A DNA stretch of 64,000 nucleotides from JAAFJM01 sp964529175 (GTDB lineage Bacteria > Bacteroidota > Bacteroidia > UKL13-3). Every line of letters starts with the position of its first letter. Position 1 is the first letter of the stretch. The notes beneath the pieces were generated by a model. The model was not told the origin of the DNA. It did not search any database and was given only the letters and a program-made list of their open reading frames with translations. Below are positions 8,785 to 17,338 of this stretch, piece after piece. Position numbers and translations under genes: made by a program. The DNA is taken from NCBI GenBank assembly GCA_964529175.1, contig CAZGVO010000002.1:124001-188000 (forward strand), in the 5' to 3' direction.

Positions 8785-9999
8785 ATGAATAAAACAGAAC
8801 GAATCATGTTGTTTACATTGGCCTCAATCAATTTTGTAAACATCATGGATTTTATGATAATGATGCCCTTAGGTCCTAATTTGATTAAAACATTTAATAT
8901 TACTGCCTCCGATTTTGGTATTTTGGTTTCATCGTATTCCATAAGTGCTTTTATTTCAGGTATTATTACTACCTTTATTATCAATAAATTTGAGCGTAAA
9001 GATTATTTAATGCGCATATTCATTGGTTTTTTAATTGGAACCTTTGCATGTGGCTTGGCACCTACTTTTCAAACTTTGTTAATAGCAAGGTTTGTTACTG
9101 GATTATTTGGTGGGGTATTAGGTGCTATTATTTTAGCTATTGTGAGCGATGCTGTTCCTTTTGATAGAAGGGGCCAAGCTATGGGTATAATTATGGCTGC
9201 GTTTAGTTTAGCTTCTGTTTTAGGAGTTCCATTTGGAATTTTTATGGCAACTCATACCAAACAATATAATTTTTTAGGGTGGCATGCTCCTTTTTTATTT
9301 TTAGCAGTTTTGGGTATTCCAGTTTATTTTTTAGTTCGTAAATTTGTTCCAAGGCAAACTGCTGCTGTGCAATTAGCTGCCAAACAAATGGATGTTGGCA
9401 AAAATATTGAAGCTATTTTTACCAATAAAAACAACCTTTTAGCTTTGCTTTTTGGTGTGGTAATGATGATGGGACACTTTTGTATTATTCCATTTTTAAG
9501 TCCTTACATGGTTAGTAATGTAGGTATGCGCGAAGAAGATTTACCATTAATTTATTTAGTAGGTGGAGGAGTTACCATTTTTACATCGCCATTAATTGGA
9601 AAGTTAGCCGACAAGTTTGGAAAGCTAGTTATGTTTATAGTTTTGGCTTTGTTATACATTATCCCTGTTTTTTTAATTACCAACCTAGAGCCACATCCAT
9701 TACCCATTGTTTTAACCATAACGGGTGTGTTTTTTATTTTTTCTGGGAGATTTATTCCTATGCAAGCCATGGTTACTGGTGCCGTTGACCCTAAAATTAG
9801 AGCAAGTTTTATGAGTTTTAATAGCTCCATTCAACAGTTGGCTAATGGCGTTTCTGCTTTTTTAGCGGGTTTGGTTGTTACCACAGTTGATGGTCAATTG
9901 GTTAATTATAATTTATTAGGATATTTTAGTGTGGGTATGGCTTTATTGAGTATTTTTATAGCATATAAATTACGATCATCAAATGGAAGCAAGTTTTAA
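8785..9999 (+). CDS. Major facilitator superfamily transporter (DHA1-like)
   Basis: Twelve-helix MFS antiporter of 404 aa in the inner membrane. MFS signatures include a helix 2-3 loop with INKFERKD, followed in helices 3-5 by RFVTGLFGGVLGAIILAIVSD and VPFDRRGQAMG, and the second-half repeat GKLADKFGKLVM. The overall layout resembles drug:H+ antiporters of the AraJ/YdhP type. Its end overlaps the start of lhgO by 17 bp, so the two genes are translationally linked; transport of an organic acid connected to 2-hydroxyglutarate is one possibility, but the substrate is not readable from sequence. Confidence 0.85.
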   Translation: MNKTERIMLFTLASINFVNIMDFMIMMPLGPNLIKTFNITASDFGILVSSYSISAFISGIITTFIINKFERKDYLMRIFIGFLIGTFACGLAPTFQTLLIARFVTGLFGGVLGAIILAIVSDAVPFDRRGQAMGIIMAAFSLASVLGVPFGIFMATHTKQYNFLGWHAPFLFLAVLGIPVYFLVRKFVPRQTAAVQLAAKQMDVGKNIEAIFTNKNNLLALLFGVVMMMGHFCIIPFLSPYMVSNVGMREEDLPLIYLVGGGVTIFTSPLIGKLADKFGKLVMFIVLALLYIIPVFLITNLEPHPLPIVLTITGVFFIFSGRFIPMQAMVTGAVDPKIRASFMSFNSSIQQLANGVSAFLAGLVVTTVDGQLVNYNLLGYFSVGMALLSIFIAYKLRSSNGSKF

Positions 10000-11191
10000 A
10001 TACGATTTTATTATAATAGGTGGCGGCATTGTTGGTTTGGCCACAGCCTATCAATTGTTGCAAAAAAACAGCAGTTTAAAAATAGCAATTTTAGAGAAAG
10101 AAAATCATGTAGCTGCACATCAAACTGGGCATAACAGCGGTGTAATACATTCAGGATTATACTATAAACCGGGTAGTTTAAAAGCAAAAAATTGCTTGCA
10201 AGGCTATCAAATGATGATTGATTTTTGTGATGAAAACAATATAAAATACGATTTGTGCGGCAAGTTAGTGGTAGCAAGCGATGAAAGCGAAATTCCTGAA
10301 CTTGATAAGCTTTACCAGCGTGGTTTAGAAAATGGTTTGGTAAAAAATACCATTATTGAACAAGATAGAATCAAAGAGTTTGAGCCTAATTTACGAGGTG
10401 TAAAGGCCATTCATGTTCCTTACACGGGTATAATTGATTATAGCCAAGTTTGTGAAAAGCTGGCTAAAAAAATTACTGAACTAGGTGCTGAAATTTATTT
10501 GAGTAATAAGGTTGAAAAAATTAACAACCACATAAATTATATAGTTATTCGCACTGATAAAAAGGAGTTTGAAGCTTCGCAGTACATTAATTGTGCTGGA
10601 TTATACAGTGATAAAATAGCTGCTTTAACCAATAAAGATATTGATACGCGAATTATTCCTTTTAGAGGTGAATATTACATGTTAAAGTCAGAAAAGCGAG
10701 CATTGATTAAGAACTTAATTTATCCAGTTCCAGATCCTAATTTTCCTTTTTTGGGTGTGCATTTTACACGTATGATTGATGGTGGGGTAGAAGCGGGGCC
10801 AAATGCTGTATTTGCATTTAAGCGCGAAGGCTACAAAAAAACTGATTTTGATTTTAGCGAAACAATGGAAAGTTTGGCTTGGCCAGGTTTTAGAAAAGTA
10901 GCAGTTAAATATTGGAAAACAGGTTTAGGTGAGTTTTACCGTTCGTTCAGTAAAACTGCATTTACCAAGGCTTTACAAAAATTGGTTCCAAGTATTCAAG
11001 AAGACGATTTGGTGCCTGCAGAAGCTGGTGTTCGTGCGCAAGCTTGCGATAAGTTTGGCGGTTTATTAGATGATTTTAAAATAATTGAAGAACCAAACGC
11101 CATTCATATTTTAAATGCACCAAGTCCTGCCGCTACAAGTAGTTTAAGTATTGGCAAAACCATTGCCGAAATGGCTTTGTCTAGATTGTAA
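9983..11191 (+). CDS. lhgO: L-2-hydroxyglutarate oxidase/dehydrogenase
   Basis: FAD-dependent oxidoreductase of the DAO fold that oxidises L-2-hydroxyglutarate to 2-oxoglutarate, removing a side product of dehydrogenases. The N-terminal Rossmann FAD-binding motif IIGGGIVGLATAYQLL (about residues 11-26) is followed by HQTGHNSGVIHSGLYYKPGS, highly characteristic of LhgO/YgaF. The C-terminal part contains VPAEAGVRAQACDKFGGLL and HILNAPSPAATSSLSIG, also family-typical. The length of 402 aa matches the family. The start codon lies inside the 3' end of the MFS gene. The gene ends one base before the stop codon of the convergent YheT-type gene. Confidence 0.93.
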   Translation: MEASFKYDFIIIGGGIVGLATAYQLLQKNSSLKIAILEKENHVAAHQTGHNSGVIHSGLYYKPGSLKAKNCLQGYQMMIDFCDENNIKYDLCGKLVVASDESEIPELDKLYQRGLENGLVKNTIIEQDRIKEFEPNLRGVKAIHVPYTGIIDYSQVCEKLAKKITELGAEIYLSNKVEKINNHINYIVIRTDKKEFEASQYINCAGLYSDKIAALTNKDIDTRIIPFRGEYYMLKSEKRALIKNLIYPVPDPNFPFLGVHFTRMIDGGVEAGPNAVFAFKREGYKKTDFDFSETMESLAWPGFRKVAVKYWKTGLGEFYRSFSKTAFTKALQKLVPSIQEDDLVPAEAGVRAQACDKFGGLLDDFKIIEEPNAIHILNAPSPAATSSLSIGKTIAEMALSRL

Positions 11192-12163
11192 TCAGTTGCT
11201 TATCAGTTTATTTTTAATAAACTGATAAGCAGATAGTTCTGAGTAGTAATTTCCGTTAATTTTATCGATAGCAAAACCAACATGCCCACCAAATTTGGGT
11301 GTTTCTAAATGAAAATAGGCATGGTTGGAGGCAATTTTATTTGGAAAACAAGTTGGTGCTAAAAATGGGTCGTTTTGTGCATTAACCAAAAGAGTCGGAA
11401 TTCTTATATTATCTAAAAATTGCAAAGAATTACATTGTTGGTAATAATGTTGCGCATTTTCAAAACCGTGAATTTTAGCTGTAAAACGCGTATCCCACTC
11501 ATTAAAAGTGGTAATTTTTTCTAGCCCTTCAATGTTTATTTGATTTGGAAATTGAATTGATTTTTCGATCAATTTGCGGTTCAAGCTTTTTAAAAATCTA
11601 GCCATATAAACTTTGTTCCAAGCATTGCTAAGTACTTTGGAACTTGCAGCCAAATCAACAGGAACTGAGAATGCAAAGGCTGCCTTAATTGCTGTTGGAA
11701 CCTTATTTCCATTTTCGCCTAAATATTTTAAAAGCACATTTCCGCCCAAACTAAAACCTCCTAAAAATATATTTTTATATAAATAATTGGTTTCAATATA
11801 ATTTACAATCAATTGAATATCATCGCTTTTTCCGCTATGATAACTGGTTAATAATCTGTTGTTTTGTCCACTGCAGCTTCTGAAATTTACCGCACAAATA
11901 TCAAAATTTTTAGAGTTGAAATAATTACTAAATCCTTTAATGTATTGCGATTGAGAGCTGCCTTCTAAACCATGAAATAAAACAAGTATGTTGTCGCTTT
12001 TATTTTTAATCCAATCTATATCCATAAAATCGCCATCGGCAAGTTCAAGTCTTTGGCGCTGGTATGCAATATTAACTTTACGAAATAATGCGGGTAAAAT
12101 TGTTTCTAAATGTTTGTTTTTTAACCATTTATTTCCAGTGAAAGTGCTTTGTAATATTGGCAT
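11192..12163 (-). CDS. YheT-type alpha/beta hydrolase
   Basis: Alpha/beta hydrolase of the COG0429/YheT family (323 aa); enzymatic substrate unknown, probably an ester or lipid. NKHLETILPALFRK at the N-terminus and the LVLFHGLEGSSQSQYIKGF oxyanion region are typical. The nucleophile elbow is GGFSLGGNVLLKYLGE (Ser at about 143), and a later NAQNDPFLAP supplies the acid, with a His in KFGGHVGFA. It is convergent with lhgO and their stops are adjacent; a long inverted repeat at 11198-11230 lies within its last codons. The upstream region to 12326 holds only AT-rich spacer. Confidence 0.88.
   Translation of the reverse strand: MPILQSTFTGNKWLKNKHLETILPALFRKVNIAYQRQRLELADGDFMDIDWIKNKSDNILVLFHGLEGSSQSQYIKGFSNYFNSKNFDICAVNFRSCSGQNNRLLTSYHSGKSDDIQLIVNYIETNYLYKNIFLGGFSLGGNVLLKYLGENGNKVPTAIKAAFAFSVPVDLAASSKVLSNAWNKVYMARFLKSLNRKLIEKSIQFPNQINIEGLEKITTFNEWDTRFTAKIHGFENAQHYYQQCNSLQFLDNIRIPTLLVNAQNDPFLAPTCFPNKIASNHAYFHLETPKFGGHVGFAIDKINGNYYSELSAYQFIKNKLISN
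11198..11230. terminator. Bidirectional hairpin terminator inside the 3' end of the YheT-type gene
   Basis: A perfect 13-bp stem GCTTATCAGTTTA (11198-11210) / TAAACTGATAAGC (11218-11230) around a T-rich 7-nt loop. It lies in the last codons of the leftward hydrolase gene and 7 nt after the lhgO stop, so it can end both transcripts. Confidence 0.7.
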
Positions 12164-12326
12164 TTGACGAATTTAATTGTAAAAACGAAAGTAGTTATTA
12201 ATAATTTAGAATGAGCAAAAAATTAATAACTTGTTTAGTTACAATCTATCAAAACTAATTTTGCGTAGTTTTATATAATCCTCCATTTTATTTAGAATAA
12301 AATTGTTATACTTGCTTTAGGGAAAA

Positions 12327-13025
12327 ATGAAAAAAATAATATTTTTTGTAGTTATATTGTTTACTATTAATAGTTTACAAGCGCAGTTAAAAGAGTCTAG
12401 GTGGTCTATTTATGGTAATGCGGGTTATCCGTTACTGAATAATTTTGATTTTAAACCAACGCTTGGAGCATTTGGCGATTTTGGTATTAAGTATAATATT
12501 GTTGGTGGATTATCAATAATGGTGGATGGAAATTCTACTTTTTTTAAGAAACAAATTAATTTTAACTACCTGGTAGCCAATTATTTTACTCAAGTTATGG
12601 GTGTTGGCGTTAATTTAATGTACGAGTTTGAAATTTCTCCAAAATGGCATATTGGTATTGGTGGTGGTTACAATTATGGTATTTTTACTGGCAGGGCTTA
12701 TGCACCTGATTTAGCAGAGTATTTTAACCAAACAGGATTAACTCAATTTAAGTTTACCGAAAATACATCTAGTTTTAAGGGTATGGTGAATTTTAGAAGG
12801 TATTTAACTAAATATTTTGATGCTCAATTAGGCGTAAGTTATTATGCTACTCAAAGTCCATATTTGGATATGTATGCTCCTGTTAACGATAAAAGAAACG
12901 ATACTTACACCATGGTTTATGGAGGTTTGTTATTGAAATTAAATAAAGGTTTATTTGGCAATGGAGGAGGCAGCGGTGGAGGTCGAGGTTCGCGCAGGTT
13001 ATCATGCCCCAATGTTCGATTTTAA
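12327..13025 (+). CDS. Outer-membrane beta-barrel protein with Gly-rich tail
   Basis: Secreted 232-aa protein with a signal peptide (cleavage near LQAQ) followed by alternating aromatic/glycine strands (WSIYGNAGYPL, GVGVNLMYEF, WHIGIGGGYNYGIF) typical of a small OMP_b-brl/porin-like barrel. The last 25 residues leave the barrel pattern: a glycine-rich run (GNGGGSGGGRGSRR) and a terminal SCPNVRF containing the only cysteine I noticed. No recognisable functional family beyond an outer-membrane barrel. It stands alone between a leftward hydrolase and the Fe-S protein gene; no terminator is obvious after it. Confidence 0.7.
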   Translation: MKKIIFFVVILFTINSLQAQLKESRWSIYGNAGYPLLNNFDFKPTLGAFGDFGIKYNIVGGLSIMVDGNSTFFKKQINFNYLVANYFTQVMGVGVNLMYEFEISPKWHIGIGGGYNYGIFTGRAYAPDLAEYFNQTGLTQFKFTENTSSFKGMVNFRRYLTKYFDAQLGVSYYATQSPYLDMYAPVNDKRNDTYTMVYGGLLLKLNKGLFGNGGGSGGGRGSRRLSCPNVRF

Positions 13026-13130
13026 TTTAGTAATAAATCTTTCAAAAACTTTTTCTAGGCAGCTATAAAATTTACTTATTTGTTATAATTTGCCATACTT
13101 TTTAATAATACTATTTAACAATAAAACTAT

Positions 13131-13916
13131 ATGGATTTTAAGGTAAGAACATTAGCAGAGGTTACAGCCGGTGGCGAAGAGGTAGATGTACTTTTTTGGG
13201 TAGGTTGTGCAGGAAGTTTTGATGAGCGTGCTCAAAAAATAACCAAAGCTGTTGCTAAACTTTTACACCAAGCCAATGTTAAATTTGCCATACTAGGAAC
13301 TGAAGAAGCTTGTACTGGTGACCCGGCAAAGCGTGCTGGAAACGAGTTTTTATTCCAAATGCTTGCCATGCAAAATATTACTACCATGAATGCTTATGGC
13401 GTAAAAAAAATAGTTACTGCTTGCCCTCATTGTTTTAATACGTTAAAAAATGAATATCCTCAATTAGGTGGTAGTTACGAAGTAGTGCATCATACCGAGT
13501 TAATTAATGAACTTTTAGAAAAAGGAAAATTAAGTATTCAAGGTGGTGCTTTTAAAGGCAAACGCATTACTTACCACGATAGTTGCTACCTTGGCAGGGC
13601 CAACAATATTTACGAAGCGCCACGCCAAGTTATTGAAAAATTGGATGCAGAATTAGTAGAAATGAAACGTGCTAAAGCCAATGGTTTATGTTGTGGAGCT
13701 GGTGGAGCACAAATGTTTAAAGAAGCAGAAACTGGTAAAAAAGAGGTGAACATGGAGCGTGCCGATGATATGTTGGAGTCAAAAGCCAATATAGTTGCAG
13801 CTGCTTGCCCATTTTGTATGACCATGTTGCGCGATGGTATTAAGCATAATAACAAAGAAGAAGAAGTGCAAGTGCTTGATGTGGCTGAACTAATAGCCAA
13901 CGCAATGGATTTATAA
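13131..13916 (+). CDS. CCG-domain Fe-S protein (GlpC/LutA/HdrB-like)
   Basis: Iron-sulfur oxidoreductase component with two cysteine-rich CCG domains, as in heterodisulfide reductase subunit B, LutA and GlpC. First domain: C26 in FWVGCAGSF, CTGDPAKR, and CPHC. Second domain: DSCYLGR, LCCGAGGAQM and CPFC. These Cys sets bind [4Fe-4S] clusters and pass electrons between a flavoprotein dehydrogenase and the quinone pool. The partner subunit (usually a ferredoxin-domain protein encoded directly upstream) is not adjacent here. At 261 aa it contains just the CCG pair without an N-terminal ferredoxin domain. Confidence 0.88.
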   Translation: MDFKVRTLAEVTAGGEEVDVLFWVGCAGSFDERAQKITKAVAKLLHQANVKFAILGTEEACTGDPAKRAGNEFLFQMLAMQNITTMNAYGVKKIVTACPHCFNTLKNEYPQLGGSYEVVHHTELINELLEKGKLSIQGGAFKGKRITYHDSCYLGRANNIYEAPRQVIEKLDAELVEMKRAKANGLCCGAGGAQMFKEAETGKKEVNMERADDMLESKANIVAAACPFCMTMLRDGIKHNNKEEEVQVLDVAELIANAMDL

Positions 13917-13963
13917 GTGGTTGGCGGTTGATAAGTTAATTGGGCATTTAATTAAGTATAAAA

Positions 13964-14434
13964 TTGAAATTGAGTTACAACTTTCGGTATATTATTTTGC
14001 CTATTAAAATAAAGTGTAATTTGATTTACCTACTGACCTTATTTTTTGTTTTGGCAGCTAATGCAGGCTTGGCACAAACTAAAAGTGCTAACTTTTCTTA
14101 CACTGATATTTACGGAAATAATATAACGGTAGCAAACTATGATAAACTTCCTGCTCCATTTGATACTACCTTTTTTAAATTAAACCTAACAGGACTATAT
14201 TTCAATAAAAATCTAACCGAAAAATCGATTCGATTTGATTATACTATTTCGGATTTAAAATGGACAAAAAAGAAAAATGAAGTTGAATTTTCTTTGAGAA
14301 CTATTCCCGATACTAAAGAAATTGAAGAGATTTTAAAGTATTTAGGAGAACCAAATCATTATAGCATGAATGTATCAATAGAAGAACATAAACTTCGAAT
14401 TGATAAAGTTAAATTTTTATATGGAGAAATATAA
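13964..14434 (+). CDS. Hypothetical secreted protein, non-ATG start
   Basis: 156-aa protein I do not recognise. A hydrophobic segment IYLLTLFFVLAANAGLAQ forms a signal peptide ending with AQ, as in other exported proteins of this window. The mature part is small and charged with no motif I know. No ATG occurs between the upstream in-frame stop (13949-13951) and the signal peptide; TTG at 13964 or TTG at 13970 must serve as start. The next gene follows 29 nt later and also encodes a small secreted protein, so the two may form an operon. Confidence 0.6.
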   Translation: MKLSYNFRYIILPIKIKCNLIYLLTLFFVLAANAGLAQTKSANFSYTDIYGNNITVANYDKLPAPFDTTFFKLNLTGLYFNKNLTEKSIRFDYTISDLKWTKKKNEVEFSLRTIPDTKEIEEILKYLGEPNHYSMNVSIEEHKLRIDKVKFLYGEI

Positions 14435-14463
14435 AAACAGATAAAATAAATAGAAAATCCAGA

Positions 14464-14949
14464 ATGAAACGATTATTTGTGTTACTGACTTTTTTATTTT
14501 TAACTGTATTCTCAAATGCTCAGGATAGCAATTCAGTAAAACAGTTGTTATATTTTCAGCAACTTAACGACAGTACAAAAAACTTGATTGGTTTTGGCTG
14601 TGGTAATGTTGGTAGTTACACCGAAAATCTTTATTTAATTCAATACCTAATTTCAGAAAAACGTTTTGATTTGATTGAAAAGTTACTTGATTCTAAAATA
14701 GTTTCTACCAGATATCTTGCCATTGTAACTTTGCTCAGAGCTGATAAAAAGTCGATTTGTAAGTTAAATTCTGAATTGAAATTAAGAATTGAATCCTTTA
14801 AGAACGATAATGAAACAACTCCATTATGCATTGGTTGCACGGGACATTGGTCCTTTTCAATCAAATCAATTTTTGATAAAAAATCCAAATCTATATTGTA
14901 TAAAAGCACCAAAGATTGGATTGATGATAGTTTTAAAAAAATAGATTAA
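14464..14949 (+). CDS. Hypothetical secreted protein
   Basis: 161-aa protein with a clear signal peptide (MKRLFVLLTFLFLTVFSNAQ). The mature part is mostly helical-looking, with a repeated helix-turn-helix feel (YLISEKRFDLIEKLLDSKIVSTRYLAIVTLLRA) that resembles HEAT-like repeat proteins. There are four cysteines, two of them in a CIGC pair. No named family recognised. Probably co-transcribed with the preceding small secreted protein. Confidence 0.65.
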   Translation: MKRLFVLLTFLFLTVFSNAQDSNSVKQLLYFQQLNDSTKNLIGFGCGNVGSYTENLYLIQYLISEKRFDLIEKLLDSKIVSTRYLAIVTLLRADKKSICKLNSELKLRIESFKNDNETTPLCIGCTGHWSFSIKSIFDKKSKSILYKSTKDWIDDSFKKID

Positions 14950-15012
14950 GTGGCGCAAATACTTACTTTAGTTTTTTAAAATTTATTGATAAGAAATATT
15001 TATGCTTTTGCA

Positions 15013-15465
15013 TTACAAAATTTCCAAAACTTTTTCTGGTGGTCGGGCTATAATGGCTTTATTGCCATTTACCACAATTGGCCTTTCAATTAAAATTGGA
15101 TTTTGCTCTAAAACAGTAATCCATTCGTTTTCTGATAGTTGTTTATCTTTGTAGTTTTCTTTAAAAATACTTTCTCCTTTTCGTATTAAGTCAAAAGCAC
15201 TGATGTTTAGCTTTTTTAAAAGCGCTTTTATTTGGCTAGCTGTTAAAGGATTTTTCAAGTATTCAATTACTTTAAAGTCTATATTTTTTTCGGTTAAAAT
15301 AGCCAATGCATCGCGGCTTTTACCGCAACGGTTATTATGGTAAATTTCTATCATATCAGTTTTATTTAAAATTGGATTATCAGTGCACCAATTGCAATCA
15401 GAAAAGTCATCTAAAAAACCTCTTCCTTCGCATTGAGGACAAATATAACCGCACGTTTTAGCCAT
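15013..15465 (-). CDS. ArsC/Spx-family reductase with N-terminal Cys-rich extension
   Basis: Residues 38-150 are an arsenate-reductase-like thioredoxin-fold domain: MIEIYHNNRCGKSRDAL with the active-site Cys, KKLNISAFDLIRKGE, and the C-terminal PILIERPIVVNGNKAIIARPPEKV. The classical member reduces arsenate with glutathione/glutaredoxin; Bacteroidota homologues often have undefined roles. Ahead of it, in frame, is a 37-residue Cys-rich head, C-x3-C-x2-C followed by DCNWC, resembling a small DnaJ-like zinc finger. A perfect -7 box lies just before the first ATG, which favours translation of the head. An alternative is that the enzyme starts at the ATG at 15354. Confidence 0.75.
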   Translation of the reverse strand: MAKTCGYICPQCEGRGFLDDFSDCNWCTDNPILNKTDMIEIYHNNRCGKSRDALAILTEKNIDFKVIEYLKNPLTASQIKALLKKLNISAFDLIRKGESIFKENYKDKQLSENEWITVLEQNPILIERPIVVNGNKAIIARPPEKVLEIL

Positions 15466-15472
15466 TTGCTTG

Positions 15473-15480
15473 CAAATATA
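15473..15480 (-). promoter_or_regulatory. Perfect -7 box TATATTTG upstream of the ArsC-family gene
   Basis: TATATTTG on the minus strand, 7 nt before the ATG at 15465; the expected start of transcription is only a few nt before that ATG. No good -33 TTTG is seen. Confidence 0.5.
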
Positions 15481-15501
15481 TTGTTTGGCATTTAATAAAC
15501 G

Positions 15502-16416
15502 CTAATTCGATAATAAAGCTAAATAAACCCCGTCAATAACTTGGCTCATTCTTTTTATATCAAGTGTTTCTATGGTGTCGGTTATTTGGTGGTAGTTTTT
15601 ATTTCTGTAAAATGAGGTATCAGTTATCATTAAGGCGCTAAAACCCAACTTCCAATAGTTTAAATGGTCAGAAAAATCAATTCCTGTAAGGCTTGGAATG
15701 CCAGTAAATTTTTTAGTTCGTATCACTTTTGTTTTTTTATAATTATTACAAAATTTTCGAGCAAATTTTCCTGCACCAAATTTTTTTACCAAAGTTATGT
15801 AATTGCCTTTATTGCCGTAAAACCAACTTAAAATACCAATTGGGTATTGTTGCGATTTTTTTTCATCGGTAAAATAACCAATCATTTCTAACGAAATCAT
15901 TCCTAAAACTTTGTTTTTTATTGGTTCTAAAGATTTTGCATGAATATAACTGCCCATGTGTTCCGTTCTAAAAAAAGGTGGTTCTTCTAAAGTGTAAGCC
16001 ACTAAATCAACCTTACAATTTAGTTTTTTGCCTTTAAGTAAGCGAGCTAGTTCCAATAAACCAACTATTCCACTTGCATTGTCGTCAGCGCCTTGTTGAT
16101 TGCTGCATACATCGTAATGAGCACCAATAATTATTCGTTTTTTATTTTCAGTTCCAAACGATGCAATCACATTTTTATAAGTATTGCCTTCTACTTGGTA
16201 GTTTTGAGTTACTGTACTATCAGCATATTTGCTAAAAATGGAATTTATAAATTGAGCGGTATTATTTAACTGATGAATATTATTGTAAGTCCTAAATTGA
16301 GGAGTTTGCGTTAAAGCTATTAAGTGTTGTTTTATTAAAATAGTATCAGATAAGTTATTTGACTTACTTTTTGTAATAATTGCTAATAATAAAAAAATGA
16401 AAATGGCTTTTTTCAT
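15502..16416 (-). CDS. M28-family zinc metallopeptidase, exported
   Basis: Secreted di-zinc aminopeptidase-like protein of 304 aa with a signal peptide (MKKAIFIFLLLAIITKSKS). Zinc-site landmarks: GAHYD (H100), QGADDNASG (D111), the catalytic glutamates in YTLEEPPF (E144/E145), SLEMIGYF (E177), GIDFSDHLNYW, and a final His in NYHQITDTIETLD. The EEPPFF..EHMGS segment is typical of M28 proteins in this phylum. It probably trims peptides in the periplasm or outside the cell. The methyltransferase gene upstream starts only 5 nt before this gene's ATG region, so the two are co-transcribed leftward. Confidence 0.88.
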   Translation of the reverse strand: MKKAIFIFLLLAIITKSKSNNLSDTILIKQHLIALTQTPQFRTYNNIHQLNNTAQFINSIFSKYADSTVTQNYQVEGNTYKNVIASFGTENKKRIIIGAHYDVCSNQQGADDNASGIVGLLELARLLKGKKLNCKVDLVAYTLEEPPFFRTEHMGSYIHAKSLEPIKNKVLGMISLEMIGYFTDEKKSQQYPIGILSWFYGNKGNYITLVKKFGAGKFARKFCNNYKKTKVIRTKKFTGIPSLTGIDFSDHLNYWKLGFSALMITDTSFYRNKNYHQITDTIETLDIKRMSQVIDGVYLALLSN

Positions 16417-16421
16417 GCTGA

Positions 16422-17165
16422 TTAGGTTTTGTTTATTTTACCTATACGTGTAAGAAGTGGAAAGTTTACAGTTTTTATTTCATCGGGTTGCCAAATTTCG
16501 TTTAGTTCTTTGTAAATTAAGTCAATAGGGTTTGTGTTATTTGCTTTAACATAATGTTTTACAGCCGACCATGTATTTAAATATCCAATAAGTTGAGCTA
16601 AATTCCATTGGTATTTATTTTCAAATTCAAGAGTTTTTATTTCTGTAAAAGGAAAAGGAATGGTTTGATACTTTTCGTCAATATAATGTCGTTCGTTATC
16701 CCAATAAGGGCCAATTATTTGTGTGTAAAAGCGTTTAATTATAGCATCAATGAGTGGGTTAATATTAAGTAAGTCATAACCTATAACTACTATATGAGCA
16801 TTGTTTTTTGCAGTGCGATTTACTTGCTTATAAAATTGTTCAAAATGGAACCAATGAATGGCTTGTGCTATAATAATTAAATCAAAAAAATTATCTTTAA
16901 AATGGCATTCTTCGGCCGATTGTATCGAATAGTAAATATTGGGTAAAGGGATTGCATTATCTAACTGTGCTTTACTTATATCTGTAGCGTAAACATGCTG
17001 ATAGGTTTTGGCTAAAATTTGTGCTACTTGTCCATTTCCTGTTCCGCAATCCCATGCTGTTTCATGGTTTTGTGTTATTGTTTTTAAATAATCAAAAAAG
17101 GCAATTGGGTAGGTTGGTCTAAATTGAGCGTATTTATTGGCTTCTTCCGAAAAATTATCTTTCAT
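16422..17165 (-). CDS. Class I SAM-dependent methyltransferase
   Basis: 247-aa methyltransferase with a Rossmann SAM-binding core: motif I AWDCGTGNGQVAQIL (about residues 37-51), the acidic ribose contact YATDISKAQL, and motif IV/post-I LIIIAQAIHWFHFEQF. The WF pattern after motif IV and the N-terminal FSEEANKYAQFRPTYP are typical of the YafE/trans-aconitate-methyltransferase-like group. Substrate unknown, probably a small molecule. First gene of a two-gene leftward unit with the M28 peptidase. Confidence 0.85.
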   Translation of the reverse strand: MKDNFSEEANKYAQFRPTYPIAFFDYLKTITQNHETAWDCGTGNGQVAQILAKTYQHVYATDISKAQLDNAIPLPNIYYSIQSAEECHFKDNFFDLIIIAQAIHWFHFEQFYKQVNRTAKNNAHIVVIGYDLLNINPLIDAIIKRFYTQIIGPYWDNERHYIDEKYQTIPFPFTEIKTLEFENKYQWNLAQLIGYLNTWSAVKHYVKANNTNPIDLIYKELNEIWQPDEIKTVNFPLLTRIGKINKT

Positions 17166-17338
17166 TTTTATAATAAAATTGAAATAAGTGGTTGCTTAAA
17201 TTTTAAAACTAGGTGCTTTTAAAAAGTATTATTTTGGTTATTTTAAAGCAAATAATTTTTTAAAACAGTAAAACAACTTATTTATGCAACTAGTTGTTAG
17301 TATAAATGTACTATAATAAACACAATATTAAATAAAAA

